Shown: one piece after another, positions 36,218 to 45,749 of the stretch
Layout of the letters: each line of letters begins with the position of its first letter
Numbering within the stretch: position 1 is the stretch's first letter
Assembly (NCBI GenBank): GCA_958296015.1
Contig: CATQIH010000013.1
Span: forward strand, 338,081-402,080
Direction of reading: 5' to 3'
Origin: Cyclobacteriaceae bacterium
Lineage (GTDB): Bacteria > Bacteroidota > Bacteroidia > Cytophagales > Cyclobacteriaceae
Length of the DNA: 64,000 nt
Made by a program: the position numbers and the translations under genes
The notes under the pieces: generated by a model
Database searches by the model: none
Told to the model about the DNA's origin: nothing
The model's input: the letters and a program-made list of their open reading frames with translations, nothing else

Positions 36218-37870
36218 TCAAGGTGTCAGCAGTTCTTTGGCATTTTCGTAGGCAATGGTAGACGGGTTGTTGCCGCCCAGCATTTTGGCAATTTCCTGAA
36301 CACGTTCATCGTGTTCCAGCTTTTTGAACCGGCTGATGGTTTTTCCGGAGCTGCTGTCTTTGTAGACAAAATAGTGTGCATCACCTTTGGCGGCTACCTG
36401 CGGCAAGTGACTAATCGTGATCACCTGGTGGCTTTTAGCCATCACCTTCATCATATTCACCATCTTGATAGCGATCTCACCGGAAACACCTGTATCTATC
36501 TCATCAAAAATAATAGTAGGCAGAAAGGTTTTGCTGGCCAGTACATACTTAATGCAGAACATCAGCCGAGAAAATTCTCCACCGGAAGCCACACCGCGAA
36601 GTTCCTGTGGTGCAATACCCTTGTTGGCACTAAAAAGAATGTTGATCTCGTCAACGCCCGTCTCTGTAGCTTCTATCTGCCTTGTTACAATCTCCAGGCG
36701 GGCATCCGGTATGCCCAGGTTGACCAGCAGCTTTTCTATTTCCTTACAAAAAGGCGCAAAGACAGCCTTGCGGGCAGCTGAAAGCTCTTTGGCATAGCCC
36801 ATCATTTCCTGACAGGCAACATCCCTTACTAATTTCAGCCTGGCGATTTCATGATCCAGATTTTGTACTTTGGCTACTTTTTCTTCCAGGTCTGTCTGTA
36901 TCTGAAGCAGTTCTTCCACTGAGCCTGCATGATGCTTTTGCTGCAATTGGTTGATTAGGTTCACCCGGCTGCGGGTAGCTTCCACTTTGTCAAAATCAAA
37001 ATCTACCTCCGTAGAGGCATCTTCCAGTTCGCCACTGATGTCGCGCAGCTCGATCAGGCAGCTTTCTATCCTTTGGTACAAAGCCTCATAGCGCGAAGAA
37101 AAGGTGGTGATCTTAGACAGGGTAGACCTGGCCTGTGCCAACATATCGTCTACCGATGGGTCGCTTTGGCTCAGCAGCATAAGAGAAGCACCGAGTTGTT
37201 CCTGGATATTACCGGCATTCTCCATTACCTGTAGTTCTTCTTCCAGCCGCTCCTGCTCACCATTTTCCAGGTGTGCTTCGCTTAGCTCGGTAAGCAGAAA
37301 CTGGTTAAAGTCAAACTCACGTTTCATCTGGACAGCCTGGCGTTGCAATGCTTCAAAATCATGTGTGGCACGGCGGTATCGCTGATAAGTTTTTTTAAAA
37401 TCCTTCAGCAGCGTCTCATTATCTGCGTAGGCATCAATAATTTCCAGTTGATACGTATTGTTGCCAAGCAGCAGGGTATCGTGCTGGCTGTGTATATCTA
37501 CCAAAAAGCGACCAATAGCTTTGAGGATTTCCAGCCTCACCGGCGTATCATTGATAAATGCCCTGGACTTCCCACTGGGTGTAATTTCCCTGCGGAGAAT
37601 ACAAACAGGATCATAGTCAAGCTCCTGCTCGTTGAAAAGAGCTTCCAGACTGAATTTGTTGACTGTGAAAGACGCTTCTATCACGCACTTTTTGTCTTCA
37701 TCGTACAGGGCTTTTTTGTCGGCACGGTTGCCCAGTAGCAGTCCAATGGCACCGAGCATAATAGATTTTCCTGCGCCAGTTTCACCGGTAACAATATTGA
37801 GTGCCTCGGAAGGTATCATTTCTAGCTCCTGAAGCAGGACGTAGTTCTTAATGATTAAGTTCTTAAGCAT
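36218..37870 (-). CDS. recN: DNA repair protein RecN
   Basis: A 550-residue SMC-like ATPase. Walker A is GETGAGKS (about residue 30), the two long coiled-coil arms run from about 150 to 380, and the C-terminal half has SGGEFSR (signature), IIFDEIDTGVSGE (Walker B) and TISHLPQVA (switch His). It acts in double-strand break repair with RecA. It follows the PorD-type gene in the same direction after a 159-bp gap, a conserved neighbourhood in Bacteroidota. Confidence 0.96.
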   Translation of the reverse strand: MLKNLIIKNYVLLQELEMIPSEALNIVTGETGAGKSIMLGAIGLLLGNRADKKALYDEDKKCVIEASFTVNKFSLEALFNEQELDYDPVCILRREITPSGKSRAFINDTPVRLEILKAIGRFLVDIHSQHDTLLLGNNTYQLEIIDAYADNETLLKDFKKTYQRYRRATHDFEALQRQAVQMKREFDFNQFLLTELSEAHLENGEQERLEEELQVMENAGNIQEQLGASLMLLSQSDPSVDDMLAQARSTLSKITTFSSRYEALYQRIESCLIELRDISGELEDASTEVDFDFDKVEATRSRVNLINQLQQKHHAGSVEELLQIQTDLEEKVAKVQNLDHEIARLKLVRDVACQEMMGYAKELSAARKAVFAPFCKEIEKLLVNLGIPDARLEIVTRQIEATETGVDEINILFSANKGIAPQELRGVASGGEFSRLMFCIKYVLASKTFLPTIIFDEIDTGVSGEIAIKMVNMMKVMAKSHQVITISHLPQVAAKGDAHYFVYKDSSSGKTISRFKKLEHDERVQEIAKMLGGNNPSTIAYENAKELLTP

Positions 37871-38029
37871 TTACTTTTGGAAACTGATTGAATGATGGTG
37901 ATGTCTGAAACAGCTCTGCGCTGGTACCTGTTGATTTATAGATCAAAATTACAGCAAAAGTTCTTGATTTAAGTACGGTAAGCAGAAAACTTTCCGACGA
38001 TCAAATAAAAATGAGGCAACAAGCAGAGG

Positions 38030-38935
38030 TTATTTGTCTTGAAGGATAGCTGCATATGCATCAGTGGCGTTGGGGTTGATGGCTACCAACGTATTGTAGG
38101 CATTTTTACGAACCTGCATACTTCCTTTGGAAAAAGCACTCACGATTTCGTCGTTTTTAGCATCAAAGAAAGAGATCAGCAATATGTTCTGCGGAAACAA
38201 CTTACTGATATTCTGCATTTCATTAAATGCAGCCAGCATGTTTTTGCGGCTGTCTTCTTCATTCTTTAAAAATGTATCCAACCCATCGCGGTGGTATTTG
38301 TACAACGACTGGCGGATGGGCATCATCTGCTGGTTGAGCAGGTTTTCTGTCAGCCAGTAGCGGTTGCGGCGGCGGTTGTCGCCAAACTGATCCCAGCCTG
38401 CGCCCTGCTGTGTGGCATTGTTGACGATCTGCCTGGCTCTTTCGTAAAACTTGGTGCCGCCTAGCTCGCTGAACGTATCATAGTCCATGCCAATTACAAT
38501 GTAGGCATAGTAGGCCAGGATGCTGGTGATGTTGTTGGTGAAGTTAGTCAGGTTAAATTCCAGGGGTTGTGACTCCACATAGGCGAATTCCCAGTCGCGG
38601 TCGGCAAAGTTCAGCACAATAGACTCATAACTGGCATCATACACCGGGCGTGAAGACTGTATCTGCACTGAGGCTTTGTATTGACCTACGCTGGGCATAT
38701 CGTTGATGGTGATCAGGAAGTTGCAATTGATCCGCTCTTCTGTAGCAAACGCGTCATCGGTCCACTTGCGGTTGCTAAGAAACTGCCTGAAAGTTTTCTC
38801 CATGTCTTTGAACACACGGGTTTCGGTAGTCTGCACATTCTGGTAGTTGACCACCACGTTGGCATTCAGCTCTTGTGCCTTCAGCCACCCGATAGAAAAC
38901 GTGAAGCATAGAAGCAGGATCATTATCTTATACAT
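38030..38935 (-). CDS. porD: DUF4835 protein, PorD-type T9SS-associated
   Basis: A 301-residue protein with a signal peptide (GWLKAQ) from the ATG at 38935, overlapping the end of coaBC by 8 bp. AQELNANVVVNYQNVQTTETRVFKDM and the FNLTNFTNNITSILAYYAYIVIGMDYDTF pattern are diagnostic of DUF4835, which is often annotated as PorD in type IX secretion. It is last in the bamD-rpoZ-coaBC unit. The T9SS role is from database convention for this family, not visible in the sequence. Confidence 0.78.
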   Translation of the reverse strand: MYKIMILLLCFTFSIGWLKAQELNANVVVNYQNVQTTETRVFKDMEKTFRQFLSNRKWTDDAFATEERINCNFLITINDMPSVGQYKASVQIQSSRPVYDASYESIVLNFADRDWEFAYVESQPLEFNLTNFTNNITSILAYYAYIVIGMDYDTFSELGGTKFYERARQIVNNATQQGAGWDQFGDNRRRNRYWLTENLLNQQMMPIRQSLYKYHRDGLDTFLKNEEDSRKNMLAAFNEMQNISKLFPQNILLISFFDAKNDEIVSAFSKGSMQVRKNAYNTLVAINPNATDAYAAILQDK

Positions 38936-40112
38936 GAGTCTTCTCAATAATGGCGTGTACAATATCGTAGGCTACCGCCTGTTTGTCTTTCAATGCAAAT
39001 TCCCTTACTTCGGTATTATCCCGAAAAAGCAGGCGCACCTTGTTGGTATCATAACCAAAACCAGCCCCTTGATCGTTCAATGAATTTAGCACAATCATAT
39101 CCAGGTTTTTAGCTTTGAGCTTCTGCTGTGCATGATCAAGTTCGTGCTGTGTTTCCAGTGCAAAGCCTGCTACAAACTGATCACTTCGCTTCTTACCAGC
39201 TAATATACTGGCAATGTCCGGATTTTTTTCTAATACCAAGGTCAGTTCAGAAGTCGTTTTTTTGAGCTTCTGATCATATTTGGTTTTGGGGGTATAATCC
39301 GACACGGCAGCCGCAAAGATGGCAATATCGCTGCCAGAGAAATGCTTCTGGCTGGCCTCCAGCATTTCTCTGGCATTCACAACGTGCGTCACGTGGATGC
39401 CAGGATGCTGTGGCTTTAGGAAGACAGGGCCGCTGATCAGTTGTATTTCTGCTCCATAGTCTGCCATTGCTTCTGCCAGGGCGTAGCCCATTTTGCCGGA
39501 TGAAGCGTTGCTGATAAAACGCACAGGGTCTATGGCTTCCTGTGTTGGTCCTGCCGTGATCAGTACTTTTTTTCCCTGAAGCAGCTTGTCGTGTTGAAAA
39601 TAGTGGTTGAGATGCGCTACGATCGTTTCCGGCTCAGCCATACGACCCGCACCATACAAGCCGCTGGCAAGCTCTCCCTGCTCTGCGTCTATGATAAAAT
39701 TGCCTGCCGACCGCAATTGTTCCAGGTTGCGCTGTGTGGTCATATGCTGGTACATGTCCAGGTCCATGGCAGGGGCCACCCATACCGGGCACCGGGCAGA
39801 AAGGTAGGTAACTGTCAGCAGGTCGTCAGACAGGCCGATAGCCATTCTTGCCAGGGTATTGGCACTGGCCGGGGCTACCACCAGGGCATCAGCCCACAGC
39901 CCCAGGGCCACGTGGTTGTTCCAGGTACCGCTCTGCACATCAGACACAAAGGAAGTTAGCACCGGTTTGCCGGAAAGCGTAGCCAGTGTGAGCGGCGCGA
40001 TGAACGTTTTGGCTGCTTCTGTCATGATCACTTGCACTTCGGCACCGGACTTGATCAGTAGTCGAACAAGCATAGCGGCCTTATAAGCCGCTATACTACC
40101 ACATATGCCCAC
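38928..40112 (-). CDS. coaBC: Bifunctional phosphopantothenoylcysteine decarboxylase/phosphopantothenate-cysteine ligase
   Basis: About 395 residues. The N-terminal flavoprotein half (CoaC) has GSIAAYKAA, the HVALG region with catalytic His and PAMDLDMY; the C-terminal half (CoaB) has [26 protein letters not shown] and AAVSDY. It makes 4'-phosphopantetheine for coenzyme A. No ATG lies upstream in frame: the first in-frame stop is at about 40137 and the coding frame then reads [16 protein letters not shown] across an A10 tract, so the start is the GTG at 40112 or a near-cognate codon. It is 30 bp downstream of rpoZ, within the same operon. Confidence 0.92.
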   Translation of the reverse strand: MGICGSIAAYKAAMLVRLLIKSGAEVQVIMTEAAKTFIAPLTLATLSGKPVLTSFVSDVQSGTWNNHVALGLWADALVVAPASANTLARMAIGLSDDLLTVTYLSARCPVWVAPAMDLDMYQHMTTQRNLEQLRSAGNFIIDAEQGELASGLYGAGRMAEPETIVAHLNHYFQHDKLLQGKKVLITAGPTQEAIDPVRFISNASSGKMGYALAEAMADYGAEIQLISGPVFLKPQHPGIHVTHVVNAREMLEASQKHFSGSDIAIFAAAVSDYTPKTKYDQKLKKTTSELTLVLEKNPDIASILAGKKRSDQFVAGFALETQHELDHAQQKLKAKNLDMIVLNSLNDQGAGFGYDTNKVRLLFRDNTEVREFALKDKQAVAYDIVHAIIEKTHV

Positions 40113-40142
40113 TATGATTTTTTTTTTCAGATCAGGGCTGGT

Positions 40143-40469
40143 TTAAGCATTGCTGTCTTCGTCTGCCTTGCGGTACATGATTTCTTCGTTGATAAACTCC
40201 TCAATGGCCAGCGTAGAAGGTTTGGGCATTCTCTCGTAAAAGCGGGAGATTTCTATCTGCTCTCTGTTTTCAAAGACCTCTTCCAGGTTGTCTACTGTAG
40301 AGGCAAATTCTGCCAGCTTGCCACTCAGTTCTTCTTTGAGTGCTACGGATATCTGGCGCGCACGTTTGGAGATGATTGCTACTGATTCGTACAGGTTGCC
40401 CGTTGGAGCCGCTATCTCGGCTGCGTCTCTGGTGATGATAGATGCGGTAATGTTGGGTTTTTTTGTCAT
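40143..40469 (-). CDS. rpoZ: RNA polymerase omega subunit (Bacteroidota type)
   Basis: A 108-residue protein with the omega core TGNLYESVAIISKRARQIS and the long acidic C-terminal helix (SRFYERMPKPSTLAIEEFINEEIMYRK) of Bacteroidota omega proteins. It assembles with beta' in RNA polymerase. Its start overlaps the bamD stop by 4 bp (ATGA), showing translational coupling, and coaBC follows. Confidence 0.9.
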   Translation of the reverse strand: MTKKPNITASIITRDAAEIAAPTGNLYESVAIISKRARQISVALKEELSGKLAEFASTVDNLEEVFENREQIEISRFYERMPKPSTLAIEEFINEEIMYRKADEDSNA

Positions 40470-41293
40470 GGTTTTATAGATGCTTTACTGTCGCTAAAGT
40501 CTTTGTTAAGTTTTGTGACACAGTTCTCATAAATAGACTCTGCTTTGCCGATGAAGCTACTCTCAGGATATTTATCAATAAATGTTTCGTAATATTCTAC
40601 GGCAGCATGATATCTCTCTTTCTGTTTGCTCAGGATACTTTGCTGTGCCAATTCAAACTGAGCTGCCAGCCTCCAGTAGCTAATTTCTTCATTCAGGTCA
40701 GAATCCGGATAGTCGTTCTGAAAATTATCAAAAGCGATGATGGCGGGTTTGTACCTGCTCAGCTGATAATACAGGATGGCGTTGTCAAAAGCCTTGTGCT
40801 CGAGCTTAGCCTGTAGCTCGTCCAGTATATTCTCAGATTTATCCTTATACTCACTATAAGGGTATTTGTTGATAAAAAGTTGCATGGCATTGATGGCCTC
40901 TACGGTAGAGGATTGGTCCAGGCTCTGAATAGGAGATTCTTTATATAACGAATAGGCATACATATACTGTGCTTCAGTAGCATACTTGCTCCGGGAATAA
41001 GTTTCGTAAAACTGCTTGAAATAGTGAGCACTCAATACGTACTTTCTCTGATAATAGTGCGCATAGGCATAATAATACTGCGCTTCTTCAGCGGCTTTGC
41101 TACCCCGAATGATGGGCATTACCTCGTCAAACAGCATAGTGGCTCTATAATAATCCTTGTCGTTATAGTACTTCATGGCTGCATCATACTTCTTTTGCCA
41201 GTCGTCGCTTTTCATCACCCTGCGAAAGTCGCTACAGGAGCCAAGTAGCATGGTGGCCAGCAAGCATGTATAAATGATAAGCTTTACTCTCAA
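40466..41293 (-). CDS. bamD: Outer membrane assembly lipoprotein BamD
   Basis: A 275-residue lipoprotein (lipobox LLGSC, Cys 20) made of TPR repeats: YDAAMKYYNDKDYYRATMLFDEV, AQYYYAYAHYYQRKYVLSAHYFKQF, ATEAQYMYAYSLYKES and further copies. This is BamD, which works with BamA to fold outer membrane barrel proteins. It is first in the bamD-rpoZ-coaBC-porD operon conserved in Bacteroidota. Start by the ATG with lipobox spacing. Confidence 0.92.
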   Translation of the reverse strand: MRVKLIIYTCLLATMLLGSCSDFRRVMKSDDWQKKYDAAMKYYNDKDYYRATMLFDEVMPIIRGSKAAEEAQYYYAYAHYYQRKYVLSAHYFKQFYETYSRSKYATEAQYMYAYSLYKESPIQSLDQSSTVEAINAMQLFINKYPYSEYKDKSENILDELQAKLEHKAFDNAILYYQLSRYKPAIIAFDNFQNDYPDSDLNEEISYWRLAAQFELAQQSILSKQKERYHAAVEYYETFIDKYPESSFIGKAESIYENCVTKLNKDFSDSKASIKP

Positions 41294-41417
41294 AGTCGTT
41301 GATTTAAATGAATGGCAAAGTTAACCGGATAATATCGAAATAGCAATCTCTCTGTGAAAACAGAAAAACGTCCGAATCTATTCAGTCAACAGGCAAATAA
41401 CGCCATAAAAACAGTAA

Positions 41418-41849
41418 TTATTTTTTGACGACGATCTTTTTGGTCATGATACGCTTTTCGTTGACATACAGCGAGTAGAAGTAGATGCCATTGCCAAAGT
41501 TATCGGTAGGAATTTTAACGCTGCTTTGATTATGGTCCAGAGAAAGCTCCACCATCTTGTTACCCAGCAGGTTGTGGATGACAATACTGGCCTTTGTATC
41601 TGCATTCAGAACGGCATAATCTATAGTAGCCTGCGTGATGGCAGGATTGGGATAAGCTTCGCTCAGGCGAACATGTTCCTTTTCAAACAGGGTGCCACCC
41701 ACAAAAGCGTTCCGGTCGTCGAAGCCAGATGAGTAAGACATGTAATGATCTGTGTTGTTTGACACCTTACTATTGGATTCATCGGTATTTTGCGAGAATA
41801 TAGCATGTGAATTAGCTAAAAGCAGGAGGATCGGTAAAAAATGCTTCAT
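41418..41849 (-). CDS. Small secreted protein with T9SS type A sorting domain
   Basis: A 143-residue protein with a signal peptide (SHAIFSQ) and, after only 45 residues of low-complexity Ser/Asn-rich sequence, a full T9SS type A domain (AYPNPAITQATIDY to RIMTKKIVVKK). The mature cargo is therefore very short. It stands alone between bamD and the toxin/antitoxin-like genes. It may be a secretion substrate in its own right or a remnant of a larger one; the N-terminal part shows no frameshift. Confidence 0.78.
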   Translation of the reverse strand: MKHFLPILLLLANSHAIFSQNTDESNSKVSNNTDHYMSYSSGFDDRNAFVGGTLFEKEHVRLSEAYPNPAITQATIDYAVLNADTKASIVIHNLLGNKMVELSLDHNQSSVKIPTDNFGNGIYFYSLYVNEKRIMTKKIVVKK

Positions 41850-41955
41850 AGAACGCCTTTATAGTAAAAATATTGGTTAAAAATACACCTTTTTTATCTA
41901 TAAAAAGCGGTTAAAAAATGCAAATTCCTTACATGGCAAACAGCTTGCTGCTGTA

Positions 41956-42282
41956 TTATATCAAGCCTGCCTTTTGCAGCAAGGTTGATAGTTGCTTTTT
42001 AGACAGATTTTCCAGCTGACTTTTATCGTAGATAGATGCCTGATAAACCTTTTCTTGGGTCACTTTTGCGCAGGTAATAACTCTGGCTCCACCAGACTTA
42101 CCTTTAGCTGCGATAGCAAGGCGTATTTTGTATACATTGTCACCAAGCGGCGTGCCTTGTATAGGGTTATCTTCCAAATGGTTAATAAGTGTATCAAGCT
42201 CAGCTTTTAATGTTTTATACTTTTTTATAAGCCCTTTTGCTTGCCTTTCAAAGTTTTCAATGGTATCAACGCTATAGCTCAT
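41956..42282 (-). CDS. RelE/ParE-like type II toxin
   Basis: A 108-residue protein with the RelE/ParE pattern: N-terminal helix (IENFERQAKGLIKKYKTLKAEL), then GTPLGDNVYKIRLAIAAKGKSGGARVI and the C-terminal AIYDKSQLENLSKKQL. The Arg after Lys-Ile (KIRL) and the GGARV strand are typical. It overlaps the upstream antitoxin-like gene by 11 bp. Such toxins cleave mRNA or poison gyrase; which is not clear here. Confidence 0.8.
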   Translation of the reverse strand: MSYSVDTIENFERQAKGLIKKYKTLKAELDTLINHLEDNPIQGTPLGDNVYKIRLAIAAKGKSGGARVITCAKVTQEKVYQASIYDKSQLENLSKKQLSTLLQKAGLI

Positions 42283-42484
42283 TTAAGAAGTCTTTTGCTG
42301 GCCGAGATTTCATTTTACCTTCCTCAATGAGTTTTACTTCTCTGAAACCTTGTTCAATGCCTTTCAGGACTTCTTTTTCGGCATCTGTGTAGGTTTCTTC
42401 TACCTCCACAAACTTCAGACTTTTGACCAGCTCCAAAAAGAAAGCATACTTATGATCAGGAATAGTTAAAGATATATGTTTCAT
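42272..42484 (-). CDS. Small antitoxin-like protein
   Basis: A 70-residue protein starting MKHISLTIPDHKYAFFLELV, with an acidic middle (VEVEETYTDAEKEVLKGI) and an ending SRPAKDFLNEL. This form is common immediately before ParE-like toxins in Bacteroidota, where it is the antitoxin. It overlaps the toxin start. A promoter is expected in the 130-bp gap upstream; no operator palindrome was noticed. Confidence 0.75.
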   Translation of the reverse strand: MKHISLTIPDHKYAFFLELVKSLKFVEVEETYTDAEKEVLKGIEQGFREVKLIEEGKMKSRPAKDFLNEL

Positions 42485-42615
42485 GATGATGACCTTTTTA
42501 CTAAAAAACGTTACCGGGCGTTTATAAGTTACAGCATCTGATCAAGCACACAAAGTAAAGTGGTTGCTTTTCCCAGACAAACCAATACCTTTTGAACTGG
42601 TATCAACCTTTGTAC

Positions 42616-44196
42616 TTATTTCTTCCCGGAGACAGGCACGGGCTTGATGGGGTTGCCAGGAATTACAGACTTTTTCTTGGTGTATCCGGATCTATAGAGC
42701 ACTTCCTGTTTGGTGGGGCGTTCCTTAATGCGCCAGTTGAAGCTTTTTAGCTGGGATACTTCTTTGGTGATTTCATGAGGCGGAATAAACGAGGCTTCGG
42801 GCTTCACATAGGTGTGAATCTTATCTACCTGGTTCTTGTCAAACTCAATCAGCATATTGCTGCAAATAATCTTGTTCATACCTACAGTCAGCGTGTCCTT
42901 TTGTAGGGCATAGTATACACTTTCGCCATTACCAAATACATCAATCCTATCTATGTTGTTGTCTTTGAAAAAGGCTTCCATCCTGCGGCCTTTCACCTGG
43001 TTGAAGTTCTTTACCGTATCTTCGGCAATGACGAAGGAGTTGACGTTGGTATTCATTTTGTCGATTTGCTGGTTGCGGATTCGTATATTGATAGAATCGG
43101 CTGTGATCTGGCTGCTTTTATTCCACAGCACCGGGTCGTCAAAAAAATACAGTATTGAGTCGTGCACATGGTAGGCCAGCGAATCGGAAATACCCTGTAG
43201 ATCGTCGCGGTAAATCCTAACATCATGATAGGCCAATATCCGGTTGTTGGCTGGAATAGAATCCTCTATGCTCACCAGCGTATCAGCACTCATAAAAAGC
43301 GTATCAGGGTCCATGATCTTTTTCATCACCGCATTTCCATAGACTTTAGTGATGCCTTCCTGCTCGAGATAAAATGCATGTTCGCCCGTGATGATGATGT
43401 CATTGTCTTTGGAAATCATCTCTACGTTCTTTTCGGCATTGTAACGTTTAGTAATGTTGTCCAGAAATAGCTGGTCTGCTTTGATGGTGTATTTGTCCGT
43501 TTCCACGGTCCCCAGTCCAAAGACAGACTGCTCTTCGGCTGTTTTGTATTCGCTGCCTGCCTGGGCATTCAAGACGTTGCCTTCCTTGGAAGTAATTTTG
43601 GTAGGGCCTTTGGTATACACTACTTTCGTCACCGTATTGTATTGCAGGGTGTCAGATTCCAGCCTATAATCCGGATTGACCAACACCACGCTGTCTTTGA
43701 AGGCCGCCAGGTGGCTTGCCGTATTGTATGAACCCTGCACACTTGTCAGCACGTTGGTGGTATCTACCAACCGGCCACCGTTGTAGTAAAAGGCATAGCT
43801 TTTGGAAATATCATAATTGAGCAGGTCGGTATACAGCGTCATGGTGGGGTCTTTGTAGACCACATCTTTGCGCATTTTGGCCATCCGGGTATTGCCATTG
43901 TAAGTCAGTTGTTTGCCAGTAACCACAATAGTATCACCTTCTTCCACGCGCACCTGTTTGCCAAACACCTCACTGACATTGCTTTTGGGGTAAAGAATCA
44001 CCGAATCGCCAAAAATAAGCGTATTGCCCTGCCGGAGCCGCACATTGCCAATAAGCTTACGGAAACCCTCTCCGGAAGGAGCCTTGCCGCCCAGCAACGA
44101 ATCAGCCTGCTCAATAGTGATCTGTTTTTGCGCAAGAAGGCTGCTGCTACACATACTGAACAGGAATATAAAAACAAATCTTACAGACAACCTCAT
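42616..44196 (-). CDS. OstA/LptA-like protein
   Basis: A 526-residue protein with a signal peptide (SSSLLAQ) and repeated OstA-type beta strands: VRLRQGNTLIFGDSVILYPKSN, KMRKDVVYKDPTMTLYTDLLNYDI and later copies. This is the Bacteroidota OstA-like family (PF13100), thought to be the periplasmic LptA-type bridge carrying lipopolysaccharide to the outer membrane. The C-terminal KPVPVSGKK is basic. It is divergent from tilS, whose start is 60 bp away. Confidence 0.88.
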   Translation of the reverse strand: MRLSVRFVFIFLFSMCSSSLLAQKQITIEQADSLLGGKAPSGEGFRKLIGNVRLRQGNTLIFGDSVILYPKSNVSEVFGKQVRVEEGDTIVVTGKQLTYNGNTRMAKMRKDVVYKDPTMTLYTDLLNYDISKSYAFYYNGGRLVDTTNVLTSVQGSYNTASHLAAFKDSVVLVNPDYRLESDTLQYNTVTKVVYTKGPTKITSKEGNVLNAQAGSEYKTAEEQSVFGLGTVETDKYTIKADQLFLDNITKRYNAEKNVEMISKDNDIIITGEHAFYLEQEGITKVYGNAVMKKIMDPDTLFMSADTLVSIEDSIPANNRILAYHDVRIYRDDLQGISDSLAYHVHDSILYFFDDPVLWNKSSQITADSINIRIRNQQIDKMNTNVNSFVIAEDTVKNFNQVKGRRMEAFFKDNNIDRIDVFGNGESVYYALQKDTLTVGMNKIICSNMLIEFDKNQVDKIHTYVKPEASFIPPHEITKEVSQLKSFNWRIKERPTKQEVLYRSGYTKKKSVIPGNPIKPVPVSGKK

Positions 44197-44255
44197 GCGA
44201 TCTTTTTAATTTTAACCCAATATATTGTAACGCAAATTTGAGCGTTTTCTTTAGA

Positions 44256-45590
44256 ATGGTAGAGGAATTTGTAGCATTTATTCAAAAACAGCAGCTTTTT
44301 TCTGCCAAAGACAAGCTCCTGCTGGCTGTAAGTGGCGGTACAGACTCTGTAGTGCTGGCTGATCTTTGCCATCGGGCAGGTTATTCATTTGCGATAGCAC
44401 ACTGCAATTTTCAGCTAAGGGGCCAGGATTCTGAAGAAGACGTGGCTTTTGTCAGGGCAGTGGCTGTTCAATACGGTGTGGAATGCATGATGCAAACTTT
44501 TGATACGGCAATGATATGTCAGGAAACCGGTGAATCGGTGCAGATGGTAGCCCGTCGCCTGCGTTACCAGTGGTTTGATGAACTGCTGGCATCCGGTAAC
44601 TACCAGTATATTGCCACGGCACATCACAAAAACGATGTGCTGGAAACTATGCTGTTCAATTTAGCTAAGGGCACAGGCATTGCCGGGCTGCGCGGAATGC
44701 CTACCAAAAGCGGCGCACTTGTGAGGCCCATGCTGTTTGCAGAAAAAAGCCGGATCAATGCTTATATCGAGCAGCATCAGCTACCGTGGCGCGAAGATAG
44801 CTCCAATGCCTCCATCAAATATGCCCGCAACCTGATTCGCCATACCGTAGTGCCACGGCTATTGCAGATCAATCCATCGCTGTTTCGCACGCTGGACGAT
44901 ACACTGGAACGATTGCAGGGTACGGAACAGGTTTTGCAGCAATATGTGCAGGATATCAGCGCGCGTTGCACTACCTGGCATGGCCAAGATGTATGGCTTG
45001 CAATGGATGTCCTTCGGCAAGCAGCCGCGATGCCGTTGGTACTGGCTGAAATCCTGAAGCCTTTTGGCTTTTCTTACGAACAAGCCAAACACATTGCCGG
45101 GCATGTACAGCATGAGGTGCATCACAAATCAGGAAAACGGTTTGTTGCTACTGATTACACGCTGAACATTGACCGTAAGCATCTGATCATCAGTCCGGTG
45201 CAAGAAAGGTTGACTGCTGAATATACTTTGGCAAAGTCTGCTACAACTGTGCAGGTTGGAGATATATGTATACAAACCACCTTGTATAATGCTAAAGATT
45301 ACCGGATACGGGCAGTCAGTCACATTGCCGCGCTGGATGCTGACAAGCTCATCTTTCCCCTATGCGCTCGACGCTGGCAGGCAGGCGACTGGTTTCATCC
45401 ACTGGGCATGCGTGGCAGAAAAAAGCTCAGCGATTTTTTGATCGACCAGAAAACCCCGTTGCACCTCAAAAATCAGGTACAAGTTTTACTTTCTGGAGAA
45501 GACATCGCGTGGGTGATTGGCTACCGAATGGATGACCGGTATAAGCTAAGTGCTGCCACAAAGGAAGTATTTGAGGTTGAGATGCGATAA
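44256..45590 (+). CDS. tilS: tRNA(Ile)-lysidine synthase
   Basis: A 444-residue protein from the ATG at 44256 (MVEEFVAFIQ). The PP-loop SGGTDS lies in LLAVSGGTDSVVLADL, with CNFQLRG and ATAHHKNDVLET downstream, all typical of TilS. The C-terminal domain has LCARRWQAGDWFHPLGMRGRKKLSDFLID. It converts C34 of tRNA-Ile(CAU) to lysidine so it reads AUA. It is essential in most bacteria. A TssN-like gene follows in the same direction after 160 bp. Confidence 0.95.
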   Translation: MVEEFVAFIQKQQLFSAKDKLLLAVSGGTDSVVLADLCHRAGYSFAIAHCNFQLRGQDSEEDVAFVRAVAVQYGVECMMQTFDTAMICQETGESVQMVARRLRYQWFDELLASGNYQYIATAHHKNDVLETMLFNLAKGTGIAGLRGMPTKSGALVRPMLFAEKSRINAYIEQHQLPWREDSSNASIKYARNLIRHTVVPRLLQINPSLFRTLDDTLERLQGTEQVLQQYVQDISARCTTWHGQDVWLAMDVLRQAAAMPLVLAEILKPFGFSYEQAKHIAGHVQHEVHHKSGKRFVATDYTLNIDRKHLIISPVQERLTAEYTLAKSATTVQVGDICIQTTLYNAKDYRIRAVSHIAALDADKLIFPLCARRWQAGDWFHPLGMRGRKKLSDFLIDQKTPLHLKNQVQVLLSGEDIAWVIGYRMDDRYKLSAATKEVFEVEMR

Positions 45591-45749
45591 TAGGGAAAGA
45601 CCTTTTGTCTTTGGGTCATTATAAAACTGAAAAATTCAAAGTAACTATCCCTGTTTTTTCTTGTTGTAAAGATACCGCTATCTACAGTTTGTAAAACAAC
45701 TTTTGCCGGTTGTTGCCGTTGGGCTTTTATGTTTGAATAATCTATTTGT

